Assembly (NCBI GenBank): GCA_036873755.1
Contig: JAVTVY010020293.1
Coordinates: 1 to 64,000, forward strand
DNA length: 64,000 nt
From: Hanleya hanleyi
Taxonomy: Eukaryota > Mollusca > Polyplacophora > Lepidopleurida > Hanleyidae
Direction: 5' to 3'
The translations under genes were made by a program, and so were the position numbers. Shown here one piece after another: positions 21,970 to 33,441 of this stretch. The notes below the pieces were generated by a model. The model had not been told where the DNA came from. It ran no database searches and was given only the letters and a program-made list of their open reading frames with translations. How positions within the stretch are numbered: the stretch's first letter is position 1; each line of letters starts with the position of its first letter.

Positions 21970-22245
21970 ACTGTAGCGTGCCATCTCTCTCGTCGACTTT
22001 ACGTCAAAAGAGACGATTACAAGTTTGACATGGCAAACTTGCACTTTCTGGACATTACTATTCTAGTGGGACCTGCATATGGGACATACATATCTCGCCT
22101 AGTAGCATTTGCTAGAATCTGGGTGAAATGTGACGATTTTAATCAACGTCGCCAAGAATTCGTGGAGAAAGTTATGAAACAAAGCTATACCACAAAGCAT
22201 CTTCGCCCAAAATTTTCTCAAATTTGGCGATACACATATCGCATG
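21970..22245 (+). mobile_element. Penelope-like reverse-transcriptase C-terminal fragment
   Basis: The frame reads VGPAYGTYISRLVAFAR, VKCDDFNQR and TYRMLKQE, aligning with the 14.1 kb fragment's C-terminal half; a degraded stretch precedes it. It runs into the 155-bp tandem array. Confidence 0.7.
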
Positions 22246-22264
22246 CTCAAGCAAGAAGTGAGCG

Positions 22265-23185
22265 TAGTGTGCCTGGTGGCCATATTGGATTTTCGAATCG
22301 GACCGAAAAGGGTATCTTGTACAACTAGACCCCAAGGAGAACCTGTGAACATAATTTGAGAAAGATCTGTGCAGTACTTCCTGACAAGTCACGATACCAA
22401 AGTTTCATGGGGAAATCCAAGATGGCTGCCTGGTGGCCATATTGGATTTTCGAATTGGACCAAAGAAGGTATCTTGCACAACTAGACCCCAAGGGGAACC
22501 TGTGCACCAAATTTGAGAAAGATCCATGCACTAGTTCCTGAGAAATCGCGATACGGTTTCACGGGGAAATTGTAGATGGCTGCCTGGTGGCCATATAGGA
22601 TTTTCGAATCGGACCACAAAAGGTGTCTTGCACAACTAGACCCAGAGGGGAACCTGTGTACCAAATTTGAGAAAGATCCATGCAGTAGTTCCTGAGAAAT
22701 CGCGATAACAAAGTTTCATGGGGAAATCCAAGATGGCCGCCTTGTGGCCATATTGGATTTTCGAATCGGACCAAGAAAGGTATCTTGCAGAACTAGACCC
22801 CAAGGGGAACCTGTGTACCAAATTTGAGAGAGATCCATGCAGTAGTTCCTGAGAAATCGCGATAACAAGGTTTCATGGGGAATCCAAGATGGCTGCCTGG
22901 TGGCCATATTGGATTTTCGAATCGGACCACAAAAGGTGTCTTGCACAACTAGACCCCATGGGGAACATGTGTACCAAATTTGAGAAGATCCATGCAGTAC
23001 TTCCGGAGAAATCGCGATAACAAGGTTTCATGGGGAAATCCAAGATGGCCGCCTTGTGGCCATATTGGATTTTCGAATCGGACCTCAAAAAGGTGTCTTG
23101 CACAACAAGACCCCAAGGGGAACATGTACACCAAATTTGAGAAAGATCCATGCAGTAGTTCCTGAGAAATCGCGATAACAAGAAT
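22265..23185 (+). repeat. Tandem array, six ~155-bp units
   Basis: Each unit carries GGTGGCCATATTGGATTTTC, GACCCCAAGGGGAACC, CCAAATTTGAGAAAG and GAGAAATCGCGATAAC. Unit anchors fall near 22275, 22428, 22584, 22741, 22892 and 23050. Minus-strand frames through the array are by-products of the repeat. Confidence 0.9.
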
Positions 23186-23189
23186 TGTT

Positions 23190-23250
23190 TACAGACGGAC
23201 GACGGACGAACGACGGATGGACGGACGGACGACGGACCACGGACAAAAAG
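23190..23250 (+). repeat. GACGGAC-type microsatellite capping the array
   Basis: Interspersed GACGGACGA and GGACGGACGG runs follow the last 155-bp unit. The same kind of cap ends the arrays near 38.7 and 51.5 kb. Confidence 0.85.
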
Positions 23251-23354
23251 CGATTTGAACATTAAAAAATACAAAGACGACGTCTAACATGCATAAATAT
23301 TCATTGATATGCAGTTTTGCTTCTCAGGTAGATGCTGTCGCTGAATGAGCCTCG

Positions 23355-23545
23355 GACAAGTATTGCCGATGTAGAGGACAAGAATGTCCGGTGGCTGAGT
23401 GTTCTGGTCCTATCTTCCAACCCAGCTAGGACACATTTCTCCAAATTGGGGACAGGTGTCCGTCCTTGCTTGCAATAGAAAGAAATATGAAAAGGGACAC
23501 TAATCACCAGGACAGTCTTATCCATCACGCCGACCCTTCCGAGAT
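23355..23545 (-). repeat. Dispersed repeat, inverted relative of 10455-10635
   Basis: CTATCTTCCAACCCAGCTAG and GGGACACTAATCACCAGGA are shared in inverse orientation with the intron of the YqaJ-type gene. Confidence 0.6.
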
Positions 23546-23673
23546 GTCCAATCACGGTTGCTGTATTATCTAGCGCTTTCGCATGTTAACACTTTACTAC
23601 TTCCACGCACAAGCAACACAAATTGGGTGTAAGTGAGTTAGCGTATAACGTTGCTTTCAGGGCTATTTCGGCT

Positions 23674-23846
23674 ATATAGTGACGATATAACTATTAAATT
23701 ACGATATCATTAGCTGGAACTGTGTGACTATCCACGTCTGTTGCCACGAGGGGAAGATTAATTTCCTCTACATGATGACTGTACATGGATAGTCACAGAG
23801 GTCCAGCTAATCATATCGTAGTTTAATAGTTATATCGTCACTATAT
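23674..23846. repeat. MITE-like inverted repeat, ~61-bp arms
   Basis: ATATAGTGACGATATAAC opens the left arm and GTTATATCGTCACTATAT closes the right. Inner ends are GACTATCCA and TGGATAGTC. The spacer is about 51 bp and nothing codes. Confidence 0.85.
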
Positions 23847-23871
23847 TTCAGCATGTTCAGAAAAAAAACTA

Positions 23872-24036
23872 TAATTACAAGCGTCTGGTCCGTCATTCAT
23901 AATTCTGCCGTCGTCCATTAGAGAATATCCGCATCCATAATCCAAAGACCTATTCCATATTCCATATAACAGTATTAGCACCAAATTCAAAAAGACAATC
24001 ATAGTATACATAAACATAGGCTTGTTTCCTGTAAGA
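23872..24036 (-). mobile_element. Penelope-like terminal tail copy
   Basis: It matches the last ~160 bp of the 14.1 kb element in reverse complement, from TTACAAGCGTCTGG to ACATAGGCTTGTTTCCTG. Confidence 0.7.
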
Positions 24037-25482
24037 CAACTGTGTGTTAACATATGTAACTATATATCAATTTAAAGCGCCATAGAACAAAAAAGGCAAA
24101 TTTGTTAATAAAGTTATTCAAAAAATACAACAATGTTTCCTCCAAATTGGAGAGCCCTCATTTCCCCAACCTGATTACGGAGAAAACGAATGCTGTACAT
24201 GTCTATGCTCTCACAGTTGTACATCTATATGTTGATGTATAATTTGACGTGATTAACAAGAACGTATCAACAGAGACACTTCACGAGGCATTGTAAAGGG
24301 CTTGACTGCAAAGCGGAGATAACTCCTTTTCAACTACATGGGTGTGACTGGGGTGTTGCTAGGTGCAAAAGTCTCCTTCGCAGTGCCCAACAGCCTGCTC
24401 TTCTCATATGTTAGTACATTACTGGGATCTTTGAAAAGTAAGCCATGAAACGACCGGCATTCAAGAAATCCCGGCAAGGCCATGAACTCCGATGTCGAGC
24501 TGCGACATTATACAAGTCTCAGACTCAGCACCACTTGCCACATGAACGAATTCGGGTGTTGACCCAATTCCCGCAGTGAATATGGCTCCTTGGGGCGCAA
24601 TATGCATCGGTGCAGCCATCTTTGTTCCCACTCTCCTCAGTCATAGTTTCTTGCCCAGCTTCGCATTCTATGAAGTCTTCCTTCTTTTCTCTTCAATTGA
24701 GATTTTCTGTCTTCAGCCGACTACATTCACAACATTGGGGACATTTTCCAGTCCCAATGATGGACATTTGAGCATATTTTTTAATCTGCTTTGTGACCAC
24801 ATATATAGAAAAATATATATATTTTGGTTTCTGCTTCACCCACTTTTAATATATCTGACCACCTTCAGTGTTCAAAATCTGTGGCATAAATTTCACCTAT
24901 GGGCGAGAGACGAACCAATCAGAACCTACTTATACACACCCATTGTGCCTAGGGTGACGTCTTCATCCAATCTAGCCCCCGAACTCACTAGCTATGAAAG
25001 CTCAGTTCCGCCAATATACGGCAATAGCCGGTTTTCCTAAAGTTGCTACGTCATGCCTCCTAATGTGGTGGTTGTGTTGGCCTAAAATATAGATCAGCCA
25101 ATCAATAATGCAATTCAATGACACACTTCCAGGTTCAAACGATTTCGAGGTCAGTGACATCTCGTGTCTATTTATCTATTCTTTCAGCTTTGACGGCGGC
25201 CTGGAATTGGTTTGGATGTGATGAATATGGGCTAGAGTAGACCCATGTTGTGAATTGGTGCGTGGAGGTTGGACTGTTCTGTTAGGAGAAGACCATCTTG
25301 TTTTATATTATTCTGAAGTTGTATAGGTGGTGTAACCTTTACTCGACTGATCTATCAGATTGAGCGAGGTTACTCGTCTCTCTTTACCAAGGGAGTCACC
25401 TGCATTATCCCCCAGATTAAACCTTGAATATCTCAATGAATCGAAACCAGGATTACGTGTTTTTTCTGTAACCGGTTATCAG
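24037..25482. other. Intergenic sequence, no gene accepted
   Basis: A plus-strand frame of 154 codons (24576-25040) is rich in Phe, Leu and Ser but shows no recognisable family and no splice context. GTGACGTC occurs at about 24954. Confidence 0.35.
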
Positions 25483-25860
25483 TCATGGACATATCAGGTT
25501 CATTTTTTGTCGCTCGAAAGCTTTTTCTCCGACTAATGCCAATGTTGACCCATCTGTCAGCACCTTCAAAATTTCATGTGCTGTTCGATAATGGTGCTTG
25601 AACACCCACAGGTCATAAAACTCTCTATGGCACAGCTTACAGCATATGACTGAGAAGGTGTAGCCCTGAACTTCTTTACTTTCTACAGTAGAAACCCAAG
25701 ATGGACGCAGGGCTATCTGGTGCTTGACATACAATGCTCACTTGCTTACTGTTTTCGGCTTGTCCTTGAATTTTGGTTACATTTGTGTGCACTTCTTCGT
25801 GTCAAATAACTGACCACATTTGTCACATCTGCAGTACGTCTTCAGAACTGTATTAATTAT
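25483..25860 (-). pseudogene. Degraded C2H2 finger tail downstream of gene B
   Basis: On the minus strand this holds a half finger (CDKCGQLFD) that loses frame, then stops, then a better finger (CCKLCHREFYDLWVFKHHY...H) and an end at 25483. The two finger pieces share one register, but a TAA and a TGA lie between them. The preceding exon of gene B ends in another register at 25857. Either indels destroyed a longer reading frame, or unrecognised small exons lie here. Confidence 0.5.
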
Positions 25861-27080
25861 GGTGATTGACCTTGGAGTTGACCTTGGAGAACACAAAACG
25901 GAGTTTCCGCTGCTGCTTTATGATGAATTCCCACACAGGCTGACTCTTGATCATCCCTTTGGATGGTGGTGCCTTCAAGAGATGAAGTCTCTGTGGGCTG
26001 CCTAGTTGAAACCAGAACTTTAGTAGTCGAATTTTTAACTTCCATGTCCATTTTATTCTGGGAACCAGAAGCCTCTGCTCGTTGTTCTGAGGAAACTTCA
26101 ACGTTGTGCTTTTTTGAAGAGATTTTCTTCTGCTTTGCGATGAAGGTTGCTTCTTCTTTTCTATGTAACATTTCGTGAATTTTGTGTTTCGTTTCATCGT
26201 GGAAAAGTGTCCCACAAACTCTACATTTGAAAATGGTTGTGTGTGGTTGCTCATTGTGCTTGCTCAGGGCAGTGGTATTAGCAAAACTATGACCGCATAT
26301 CTTGCAATTATATGATGTGCCTAGCCTTATGCGCTTGGGATTAAACATACGGAAGGGTTGCGTTGCTCGCCCAGTACTATTACTGAAATTATCATTGAAA
26401 GCTTTCAGTCCAGCGCTTTCTTTAAGTTTGATATTTGCTCCATCGACATGGTTTGGAGCTTCTGTACCTTTCCTATGCTTGTGACATTCAGTTTGTTGCT
26501 CAACATCACTCTTGGGGTCTTTTTTAGTTTTCTCTATTTTTCTGCTCTCGCTCCGACCACATTTACAGCATATAGGGCATTGTTTACATATACATTTGCG
26601 GAGTATGTCTGATTCCACTTTGTGACCACAAAGATACCCAATAATCATCTGAATTTTCCTCTCAGTTTTCTTCCGTTTCTCGGGATTGTAAGGTTGCGAG
26701 TGAAAATCTGGGTTCCCAGGAAAAAGAATGTTGGGTTCCCTGGTTGGGTTAGCTTGCCCAGTTATGCTTTCTTTGTGTAAGTTGTCGAGTTGTACAGGTG
26801 GGTTTTCCTCCTCTGGACTTATGGGCTGCATGAGTGGTTTTGCCAGATCTATCAGTTTCAGGAGAGGGTTTACTTTTGCATAGTTCATGTGTTTTTGACC
26901 CCCGTGTGGCTCCTCATCATTACCTTTCCAAGAGAAACATCCCACAGACTTGGTCCCATGATTATTGATTTCAATCCTGCACTTATTCTGAAAGTCCACC
27001 AAGTTACTTGGCTTTCGGTGCGGATGAGATTTTTTTCTGCAAAGATGGTAAATAGTTTGTTCTGCTGTCTTATCACTGAC
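25857..27080 (-). CDS. C2H2 zinc-finger gene B, exon 3 (two fingers, cysteine-rich patch)
   Basis: On the minus strand the acceptor TTTCTTTCACTAG precedes 27080 and the frame is open for 407 codons to the stop at 25857-25859. It enters in phase 0, matching the donor at 30465, so the protein runs MMRKQLK-VSDKTAEQ. Features: a cysteine-rich patch (YLCGH, then CICKQCPICCKCG) about residues 135-165 of the exon, and fingers YNCKICGHSFANTT...H and FKCRVCGTLFHDETKH...H. The remainder is polar and lysine-rich. The finger pair echoes the one in exon 2 (CKVCSLSYARPAT, CSICGVQYSDETR), suggesting duplication. Confidence 0.75.
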   Translation of the reverse strand, partial: VSDKTAEQTIYHLCRKKSHPHRKPSNLVDFQNKCRIEINNHGTKSVGCFSWKGNDEEPHGGQKHMNYAKVNPLLKLIDLAKPLMQPISPEEENPPVQLDNLHKESITGQANPTREPNILFPGNPDFHSQPYNPEKRKKTERKIQMIIGYLCGHKVESDILRKCICKQCPICCKCGRSESRKIEKTKKDPKSDVEQQTECHKHRKGTEAPNHVDGANIKLKESAGLKAFNDNFSNSTGRATQPFRMFNPKRIRLGTSYNCKICGHSFANTTALSKHNEQPHTTIFKCRVCGTLFHDETKHKIHEMLHRKEEATFIAKQKKISSKKHNVEVSSEQRAEASGSQNKMDMEVKNSTTKVLVSTRQPTETSSLEGTTIQRDDQESACVGIHHKAAAETPFCVLQGQLQGQSP

Positions 27081-27166
27081 CTAGTGAAAGAAATGGAAAA
27101 AATTATGACACATTTGTACATGTACTACGTGTAGTCCTCAGATAGTCACTCTTGAAACCAGCCGGA

Positions 27167-27405
27167 CAGCTTACAACACATATAAGGGAAGTGGGAAGAG
27201 GTGCCGACATACTGACTGGGTCACATGACACGTCACAGAATAGCCTTCTGGTAAGCATATTCTAAAGCACATACCAAGAATCTAACGATTCGTGATATGT
27301 GTTGTATCTCAGGTACGCTTTTTTTTGTACCTGTGCATGTGGCAACTTGGATGATATGACCACACGGCCCCTAGCACCGGCATAAGCTGGTCATTCTGAA
27401 ATTAC
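27167..27405 (-). repeat. Dispersed repeat with structured tail motif, copy H
   Basis: In reverse complement it reads GCCGGTGCTAGGGGCCGTG, then the hairpin CAGGTAC...GTACCTG (27310-27333), then a block shared with 29150-29292 and 32325-32490 (CATATCACGAATCGTT, CCTCTTCCCACTTCC). Confidence 0.7.
27310..27333 (-). ncRNA. Structured tail motif, copy H
   Basis: CAGGTAC pairs with GTACCTG around a loop of eight A plus GC. The upstream GTGTGG/CCACAT helix is kept, with two pairs changed compensatorily against copy A (GTATGA/TCATAT). Confidence 0.6.
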
Positions 27406-27553
27406 TGCTACATTGATAAGATGTTAAATTACTCTACGTACATGTATGAAGAAATATTGCATCCCATGCATCAATAAAAATATGTTGGTTGGGTGTAAGT
27501 CCACCTACCCACCGATATACCCCTACCAGAAACGTCTACCATGTCTAGTACCA

Positions 27554-28876
27554 GGCCTCACTTTAAGGTGGTAACCTGTTTTCAGGTTGCCTGGAGGTTG
27601 CCATATGAAAAATAGTGGTAACCGATTTTCAGGTCCCAATAATTTTGACTGAAAATATGACATTAGGTTAACTGGTTGGCTGCTGGATTCTTCTTTATGG
27701 TGCACTGCAGAAGTTCTCATTTTTACGATGTATAACACTATTAAACCCGGGTTTCATGAGCGAAAATATCATTCATAAATGTGCGCCAAGATTTGCCTCA
27801 CGTACATGTAGCAGCTGCTCCATTATAGTTCGCTCAATGTTTATTTGATTTGATTTTATGCCGAAATATAATTGTCAGCGTAAATCAAATTTATCGGAAG
27901 AGAATGCACTATTTTTGGTATAATTGCGGTCGGAAATGGCGAATTAGGAGGAATTACAGCGGAAAATCTTGTTTTTTTTTCAGCTGCCTTTCTCCCGGGT
28001 GTTTTCCAACTTTTCGCCCGCCATTTGTAGCGTGTGACGTCTCATTGGAAAGGAAATTCCTTATAGTTTCTGATTAGAGCCTCGAATTCGTTCGATGTCC
28101 AATCAAACAGACTATAACATCGAAAATATGCAAGAGGTGTTTTCCCGTTTCTCTAGTAACGCTTGCAGCCGATCGAGATATCGGTTACCTTGATTGGATA
28201 AGCGTGGTCGCGTGACCTACATCGAAGCGATCATTGGCCGGAGCCCTTCAACTGGGTCAAGCTGATCTAGGGAAGACGCCATTTTTCTGTCATGGCCAAG
28301 AATTACGTGGCGTTCATATCGACAGAAATATAAAAATAAAGTTTGTTGCGATGATTTCATTGTAATCCGCACTATCATGACTATGGAAATATAAGCTGAT
28401 CTTCTGTACTTCAACTATACCAAAGAATCATATATTTTGAAGGGGTTTTCTGTGAGTATTTTACATTTTTCGAGCGACTTCTCGACAACGTTTTATGAAA
28501 AATCGCGGTATTTTATATTATTTTTTATTTTTATTTCTTCTTCCCGACTTCGTTAATCTGAGACAGAATATGAAGTTTACATCCAGGAAATCAAGACAGA
28601 CTTAGCTAACAAAATATGTACGGTCTGTATTAGGTTTCATGTATGGTAAATTTGAAAATATCAATTTTAGATAATGGTACTTAGCCGTACTCAAATAGAC
28701 AGACATGCTCGGGCCCAAGAGAGTGGCCTACCGCAGTTTACATGGGGGCCCCGTGAGTGGCCGCCCGCAGCAAACCAGTTAATAATTATGCAATAAGTTC
28801 CCCCCACAGATTACCAGTGTAGAATTCATGGTAACCTGTTGAGAGGTTACCATCAGCACTCCTTAAATTGAGGCCT
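27554..28876. mobile_element. Long form of the AGGCCTCA MITE (~1.3 kb)
   Basis: The left end AGGCCTCACTTTAAGG and right end CCTTAAATTGAGGCCTT match the short element at 2149-2364, as do ~115 bp inside the left end and ~90 bp inside the right. The ~1.1 kb centre is absent from the short copy and shows no gene. It lies in an intron of gene B. Confidence 0.65.
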
Positions 28877-30040
28877 TATGTCTACCAGCAATAAGCATCA
28901 GCCTCTGTCTGCAAAAAGCATGACAGTCTGTATAGAACACAACTGTTCTGGATTTGATGTCCATTCTGTGTCCAGGATCTGGACTGGTTTAGAGCAGTTT
29001 TGCAGGATTTAGTTTCATTGTGGTTTCATTGTTACTATACCTCATTATTACGTCTGGTCATAATAACTACCATCATATGAAACTTGCTAGTAGCATAATG
29101 TGGACATGGAATCCAAACTTGAACACAGCTATAGAAGATGTGAAACTTCATTCTACAGGTACAATAAAAGCGTACCTGAGATACAACACATATCACGAAT
29201 CGTTCGATTTTTGGTATGTGCTTTCTGTGAAGTCATGTGACGCAGTCAGTATGTCGGCACCTCTTCCCACTTCCCTTATATGTCTTACAATCAATGAACT
29301 AAGCCAATGACTCTGGTCATACTGCACCAACAGGGTATATGCGACAGGCTTACACAATGTACATGTACTCAAAAAGGGTCTGGTGGAGGGGAAATGCGTA
29401 GTTCCACGTTTCTGTGAATACAAATTTTGCAGAAGTGGAAGTCTAAAATTGGCATTTCATGTTAACCTGTGATAAGAAGGTCATACATTATTGTCTGTGT
29501 TATCCAAGTTCATTAGGAAATGTGTTTTGATATTATCCAGAGATTTATGACATGCTCTGGAAAAACCCTTTCATCCCAAGAATGATTGTACATGTATTCT
29601 GGCTTGCTGCTTCATAAAATTGGGGCATGCTAGGACCTGGCATTTATTCCAAACAAAATGGCATGGTGCGCTGGGTGGGAATCCTAGCTATGAACTCGCT
29701 GGCATATTCTTCGGAACTTGGTGAAGAAAGAGTGGCTCACATGTATGTCAGGCAAAACAATGGTATAGAGGGAATGGCATATATGTCATTCCAATTGGAA
29801 CTCCTCTCCATCCAGTTCAGAACACTAAACTGGGCGTGGTGTATCCTATTTAGAGCACCGGTATATGCCATTCCTATCAAGGAACCCAGGCCCTGAGTTC
29901 AAGATCCCTAAAATCCATGTCATGTCTGTGAAGATGATGTCTGAACATATACATAAGAATGTCAGAAAATATTCAACTTCACTAATATAGATGTAGTTCT
30001 GAGGATACAAAACAATAGCAATAATTAGAGGCCAAATTAT
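28877..30040. other. Intron sequence of gene B, no exon seen
   Basis: It contains the repeat at 29150-29292. The open frames at 29020-29310 and 29627-29896 (plus strand) run over repeats or lack support. Confidence 0.4.
29150..29292 (+). repeat. Dispersed repeat with structured tail hairpin, copy I
   Basis: The hairpin at 29156-29178 reads CAGGTAC-AATAAAAGC-GTACCTG and is followed by the same ~110-bp block as 27167-27300 and 32359-32490. Confidence 0.7.
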
Positions 30041-30208
30041 CTGCAGTAGCTGGAATTACAAGCGTCTAGTCCGTCATTCAAAATCCAGCCGTCGTCCATT
30101 AGAGAATATCCGCGTCCATAATCCGAAGACCTATTCCATTTTCATGTAACAGTATTAGCACCAAATTCAAAAAGACAATCATAGTATACATAAACATAGA
30201 CTTGACTC
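30040..30208 (-). mobile_element. Penelope-like terminal tail copy
   Basis: It matches the 23872-24036 and 18375-18500 tails (GTCCGTCATTCA, GAGAATATCCGCGTCC, AGACAATCATAGTATAC) in the same orientation. It lies in an intron of gene B. Confidence 0.7.
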
Positions 30209-30464
30209 GCTTCTAGTGTTTTTCTTCTCAGTGACTGGGGCAGTTAAATAAACAACCAGTCACACTGGCAATGTTACTACTTTTGCCGAAGTTTTTCCTC
30301 AGGATTGTAACTGGTCTACCAAAGTAATACTACATGTATCGGTGTACAGCCCTGTGAAAAATATTTTCCAACCTAGCTTAGTACTATAGTAGCTACTCAA
30401 AAATTTTAGATAGGGTGAGGTTATACCCAACAAACACATTTTTGAGCATGGCCTAACCACTCAC

Positions 30465-31670
30465 CTTCAGCTGTTTTCTCATCATTTCATTATGCACAAG
30501 CTGATGCATTCTGCAGGACTCTCCATCTTTGAATAACTTTCCACATTCACCACACCGGTAAAGTTCCACAGGCTCTGGGCTTTTGGCAGGAATATAATTT
30601 TTTAGACAATTAAGTGTATGTTTGTCAGTCTTCTTAGGAAGGCCAATTTCCTCCTCTCTGGGTAGACAGACTAATTTTGAATGTAATGAAGATCTGCATA
30701 ACCTCATATTCCCAGTTTTTGAATATGTATTTCTGTGCTTATGCCACAATTCATGCTGTCTACAACGAGTTTCATCCGAGTATTGGACTCCACATATACT
30801 GCAAATGAATATCTTCCCCACGTGCTGCAGCATATGTGCATTCAAAGTGGCTGGACGAGCATAGCTTAGACTACATACTTTGCACCTCAATCTTCCCATA
30901 TGGATGCGCTGTGAAGGGGCGCATCTGCGTGGGGCTATTTCTTCAATCCCTGGTATGATGAGGGAATTCTTCTGCTCACCGTCAGCTGACCTTTGATGTT
31001 CTGATTTTCTATCCCCTGGAATTAAAAGAAACATTTTCTGTTCACCCTGGTGAAGTGAGACTTTCTCTTGGAGTGCGTTTTGCTGTTGAAATACATCTGC
31101 ACTTTTGGGATGCAGGGATGGGTTGTCCATCTCCAGATTATCTGATCTGGTAGGGGTGTTGTTGATCTCTCCCCGTCGAACATGTTCAAGCAAACTACCC
31201 TTATCACCATCCCCTGTGCAGGGGCAGTTAGACTTCTCTGGTGATCCTGCTGCCTGAAGAGTAGAACGTCGTCTAGATAAAGTATCATCACACTCGAGTA
31301 CAGCTGATTCTTTGTCTTTTCTGATCATCGACTGAGAGTTTGAGACAGACAAGCTACTTGTCCTACAGTCAGAGCCAAATTGGTCCGATGGTTTATTCCC
31401 TGAATTGCCGGACATGTCATCATCAACCCTCCGTACCAGATACAGCGCATCGGAAACTGGATCATGTGTGCCTCCAGATCTCACAGTCCTGGAAGAGTCT
31501 GGCACTCCTCCCAGAATCAACAAGGGCCTAGATTTCCTTTCAATTCTATGGAATCCTTGATTGTCTGATCCTGCTGAAGTCTTCTTACTCGAAGGTGTTG
31601 AGTTTCTGTCCTCTTCATGTTCGACTTTGTACAGCATCACAGGTACTGGGGGAGCATCACCATCCAAAAC
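30465..31670 (-). CDS. C2H2 zinc-finger gene B, exon 2 (three fingers)
   Basis: On the minus strand the acceptor TTTGTGTTGAAG precedes 31670 and the donor CTGAAG|GTGAGTGG at 30465 is close to perfect. The exon is phase 0 at both ends and open for 402 codons. It begins VLDGDAPPVPVMLYKVEHEE, then a long polar, serine-rich linker with two related segments (HQGEQKMFLLIPGD, DGEQKNSLIIPG), then fingers LRCKVCSLSYARPAT...H, FICSICGVQYSDET...H and, after a ~50-residue gap, YRCGECGKLFKDGES...H. This is a typical layout for a DNA-binding regulator; the target is unknown. Confidence 0.85.
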
Positions 31671-33441
31671 CTTCAACACAAACAAGTAATATTAGACTGA
31701 ATAAAAGATTTGCCAAAATAATCTTTATAAACACTGAGTCAAAGCATTGCTAGATGTTTTCATATTATTTGCAAGAAACAGTATTACTGACGGCGGTTTC
31801 TTCAAGTAACTGAAAGAAAAGCGTTTGTTTCATGCGAATTGTATTCAGCTGCATCAGTTGGTCTGAAAAATTGATATATTTGGTGTGAGAAAGATTTGAA
31901 TTGAAAAGAGGGTAAAAAAAAAAGAGGCAACTTTTGGATAACATGTAACTAACTCTTCATGAAAAAATGTTTCTGCAGGACCTCCAAGGACCTATTAAAA
32001 TCAACTTATTTTTCAGGACTTTTAAGCACTGTTCAAGCAGTACATACACACAGATTTCTTGTCTGCTCGATACTTGAATGTTCGCAAACGGCATATACCA
32101 TAAATATTTATTCAACAACATAAGATGTAAGGGATTCTTTTTATCAAGGCTAAACTTCAGGGACGGACAAAAATCCAGAACTTCAAGGCCTGGAAATTGG
32201 TAATATAAAATTCGAGGACTTTCAGGTTTTCGAGCACTCATGATCTAACAAAACTACAAAATAAACAAGAGTGTAATTTGCAGTATGGACTATGTCAATC
32301 CCTGGTGTAATGAGGGAATCACTATGCCACATGAACAGGTGCAATAAAAGCGTACCTGAGATAAAACACATATCACGAATCGTTAGATTCTTGGTATGTG
32401 CTTTAGAATGGGTTAACTGGAAGACTTTTCTGTGAAGTCATGTGGCTCTGTCCGTATGCCGACACCTCTTCCCACTTCCTTATATGTGTTGTAATTAAAA
32501 TAAAATCTAAGTCTATCAGACTTCAGTGAAGCAGTGACCTTGACTGCTGATCTGCTGATACACTGCTTCCCACTAATGGCTCCACTCACAAAAATGTGAT
32601 TTTTCTATGACTTCCTGATTCTATAATATCCCCAATGACCTTGACCTTTCAACATCAATAAATTGCATGAGGTATTCCTGAAATTTGATCACAATCCACA
32701 CAACTGAATTAATAGGAGGATCATTCCACACCAAATCAACCAAACATTGGACATCATCACAGATTTTCTTGGAATTTGGCATGGCTCATTTGTCCATACG
32801 AAAAAACCTTGGATACCAAATTACACATATCTAGGTCAACAAATTTCTGAAATATTGGTCATTGAAATTTGACCTTTGACCTTGACCGTTTTCAACCAGT
32901 CATTATCTCTGTTAGTTATGACACATAGAAAGATGATAAGTTGCCTAATCTGAAAGCTCTTTTTACTGGATGTACCATCTTCTTTTGCTTAACCCTTCAC
33001 AAATTCACCCCTGGATTTGGCTTTGTTTTGTCTAGGTGTACATTTTTCAACAGGGAATGATCGGTGAAAGGGTTAACAAAAAAATATTAAAATTGTGTCA
33101 TGGAAGATCTTGTGACAGTTTTTTTTACCTCAATCGAACTCCTTATTGACAATCGATTACACTCCGATTTTATCATGATTATTGATCAAATATTCCATCA
33201 AATATGATCACCCACACTTCCTTGCAATCGCCATTTCCAATCCAATTTCTTTGATCACGTACAGTTTTCCTCAAAATAAATACTTTTTGTCAGCCTTATT
33301 AGGTTTGAGGTACATGTATATCCATCCCGTTCTGTAAAAAGAATGACCTCCCCCTCAATAACTGCCTGCATGGGGTTTAGAGATATGAAACAAGATGCCT
33401 ACACTTTACGCCACCCACACTATCCAGGCGAAAAAACTTAC
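31671..33441 (-). other. Intron of gene B with a dispersed repeat
   Basis: It starts GTAAGT on the minus strand (33441) and ends in the acceptor at 31671. It holds the repeat at 32325-32490 and, near 32640-32890, words such as TGACCTTGACC that also make up the arrays at 37 and 50 kb. Confidence 0.6.
32325..32490 (+). repeat. Dispersed repeat with structured tail hairpin, copy J
   Basis: The hairpin at 32336-32358 is CAGGTGC-AATAAAAGC-GTACCTG (one G-T wobble), preceded by CCACATGAA. The block after it is shared with 29150-29292, with a ~25-bp indel. Confidence 0.7.

Noticed and set aside
22325..23274. Overlapping minus-strand frames of 60-130 codons through the 155-bp array
   Set aside because: They arise from the repeat unit lacking stops in some registers; translations are just repeated copies of the satellite.
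24576..25040. 154-codon plus-strand open frame
   Set aside because: No domain, no splice context, biased Phe/Leu/Ser content expected from T-rich DNA.
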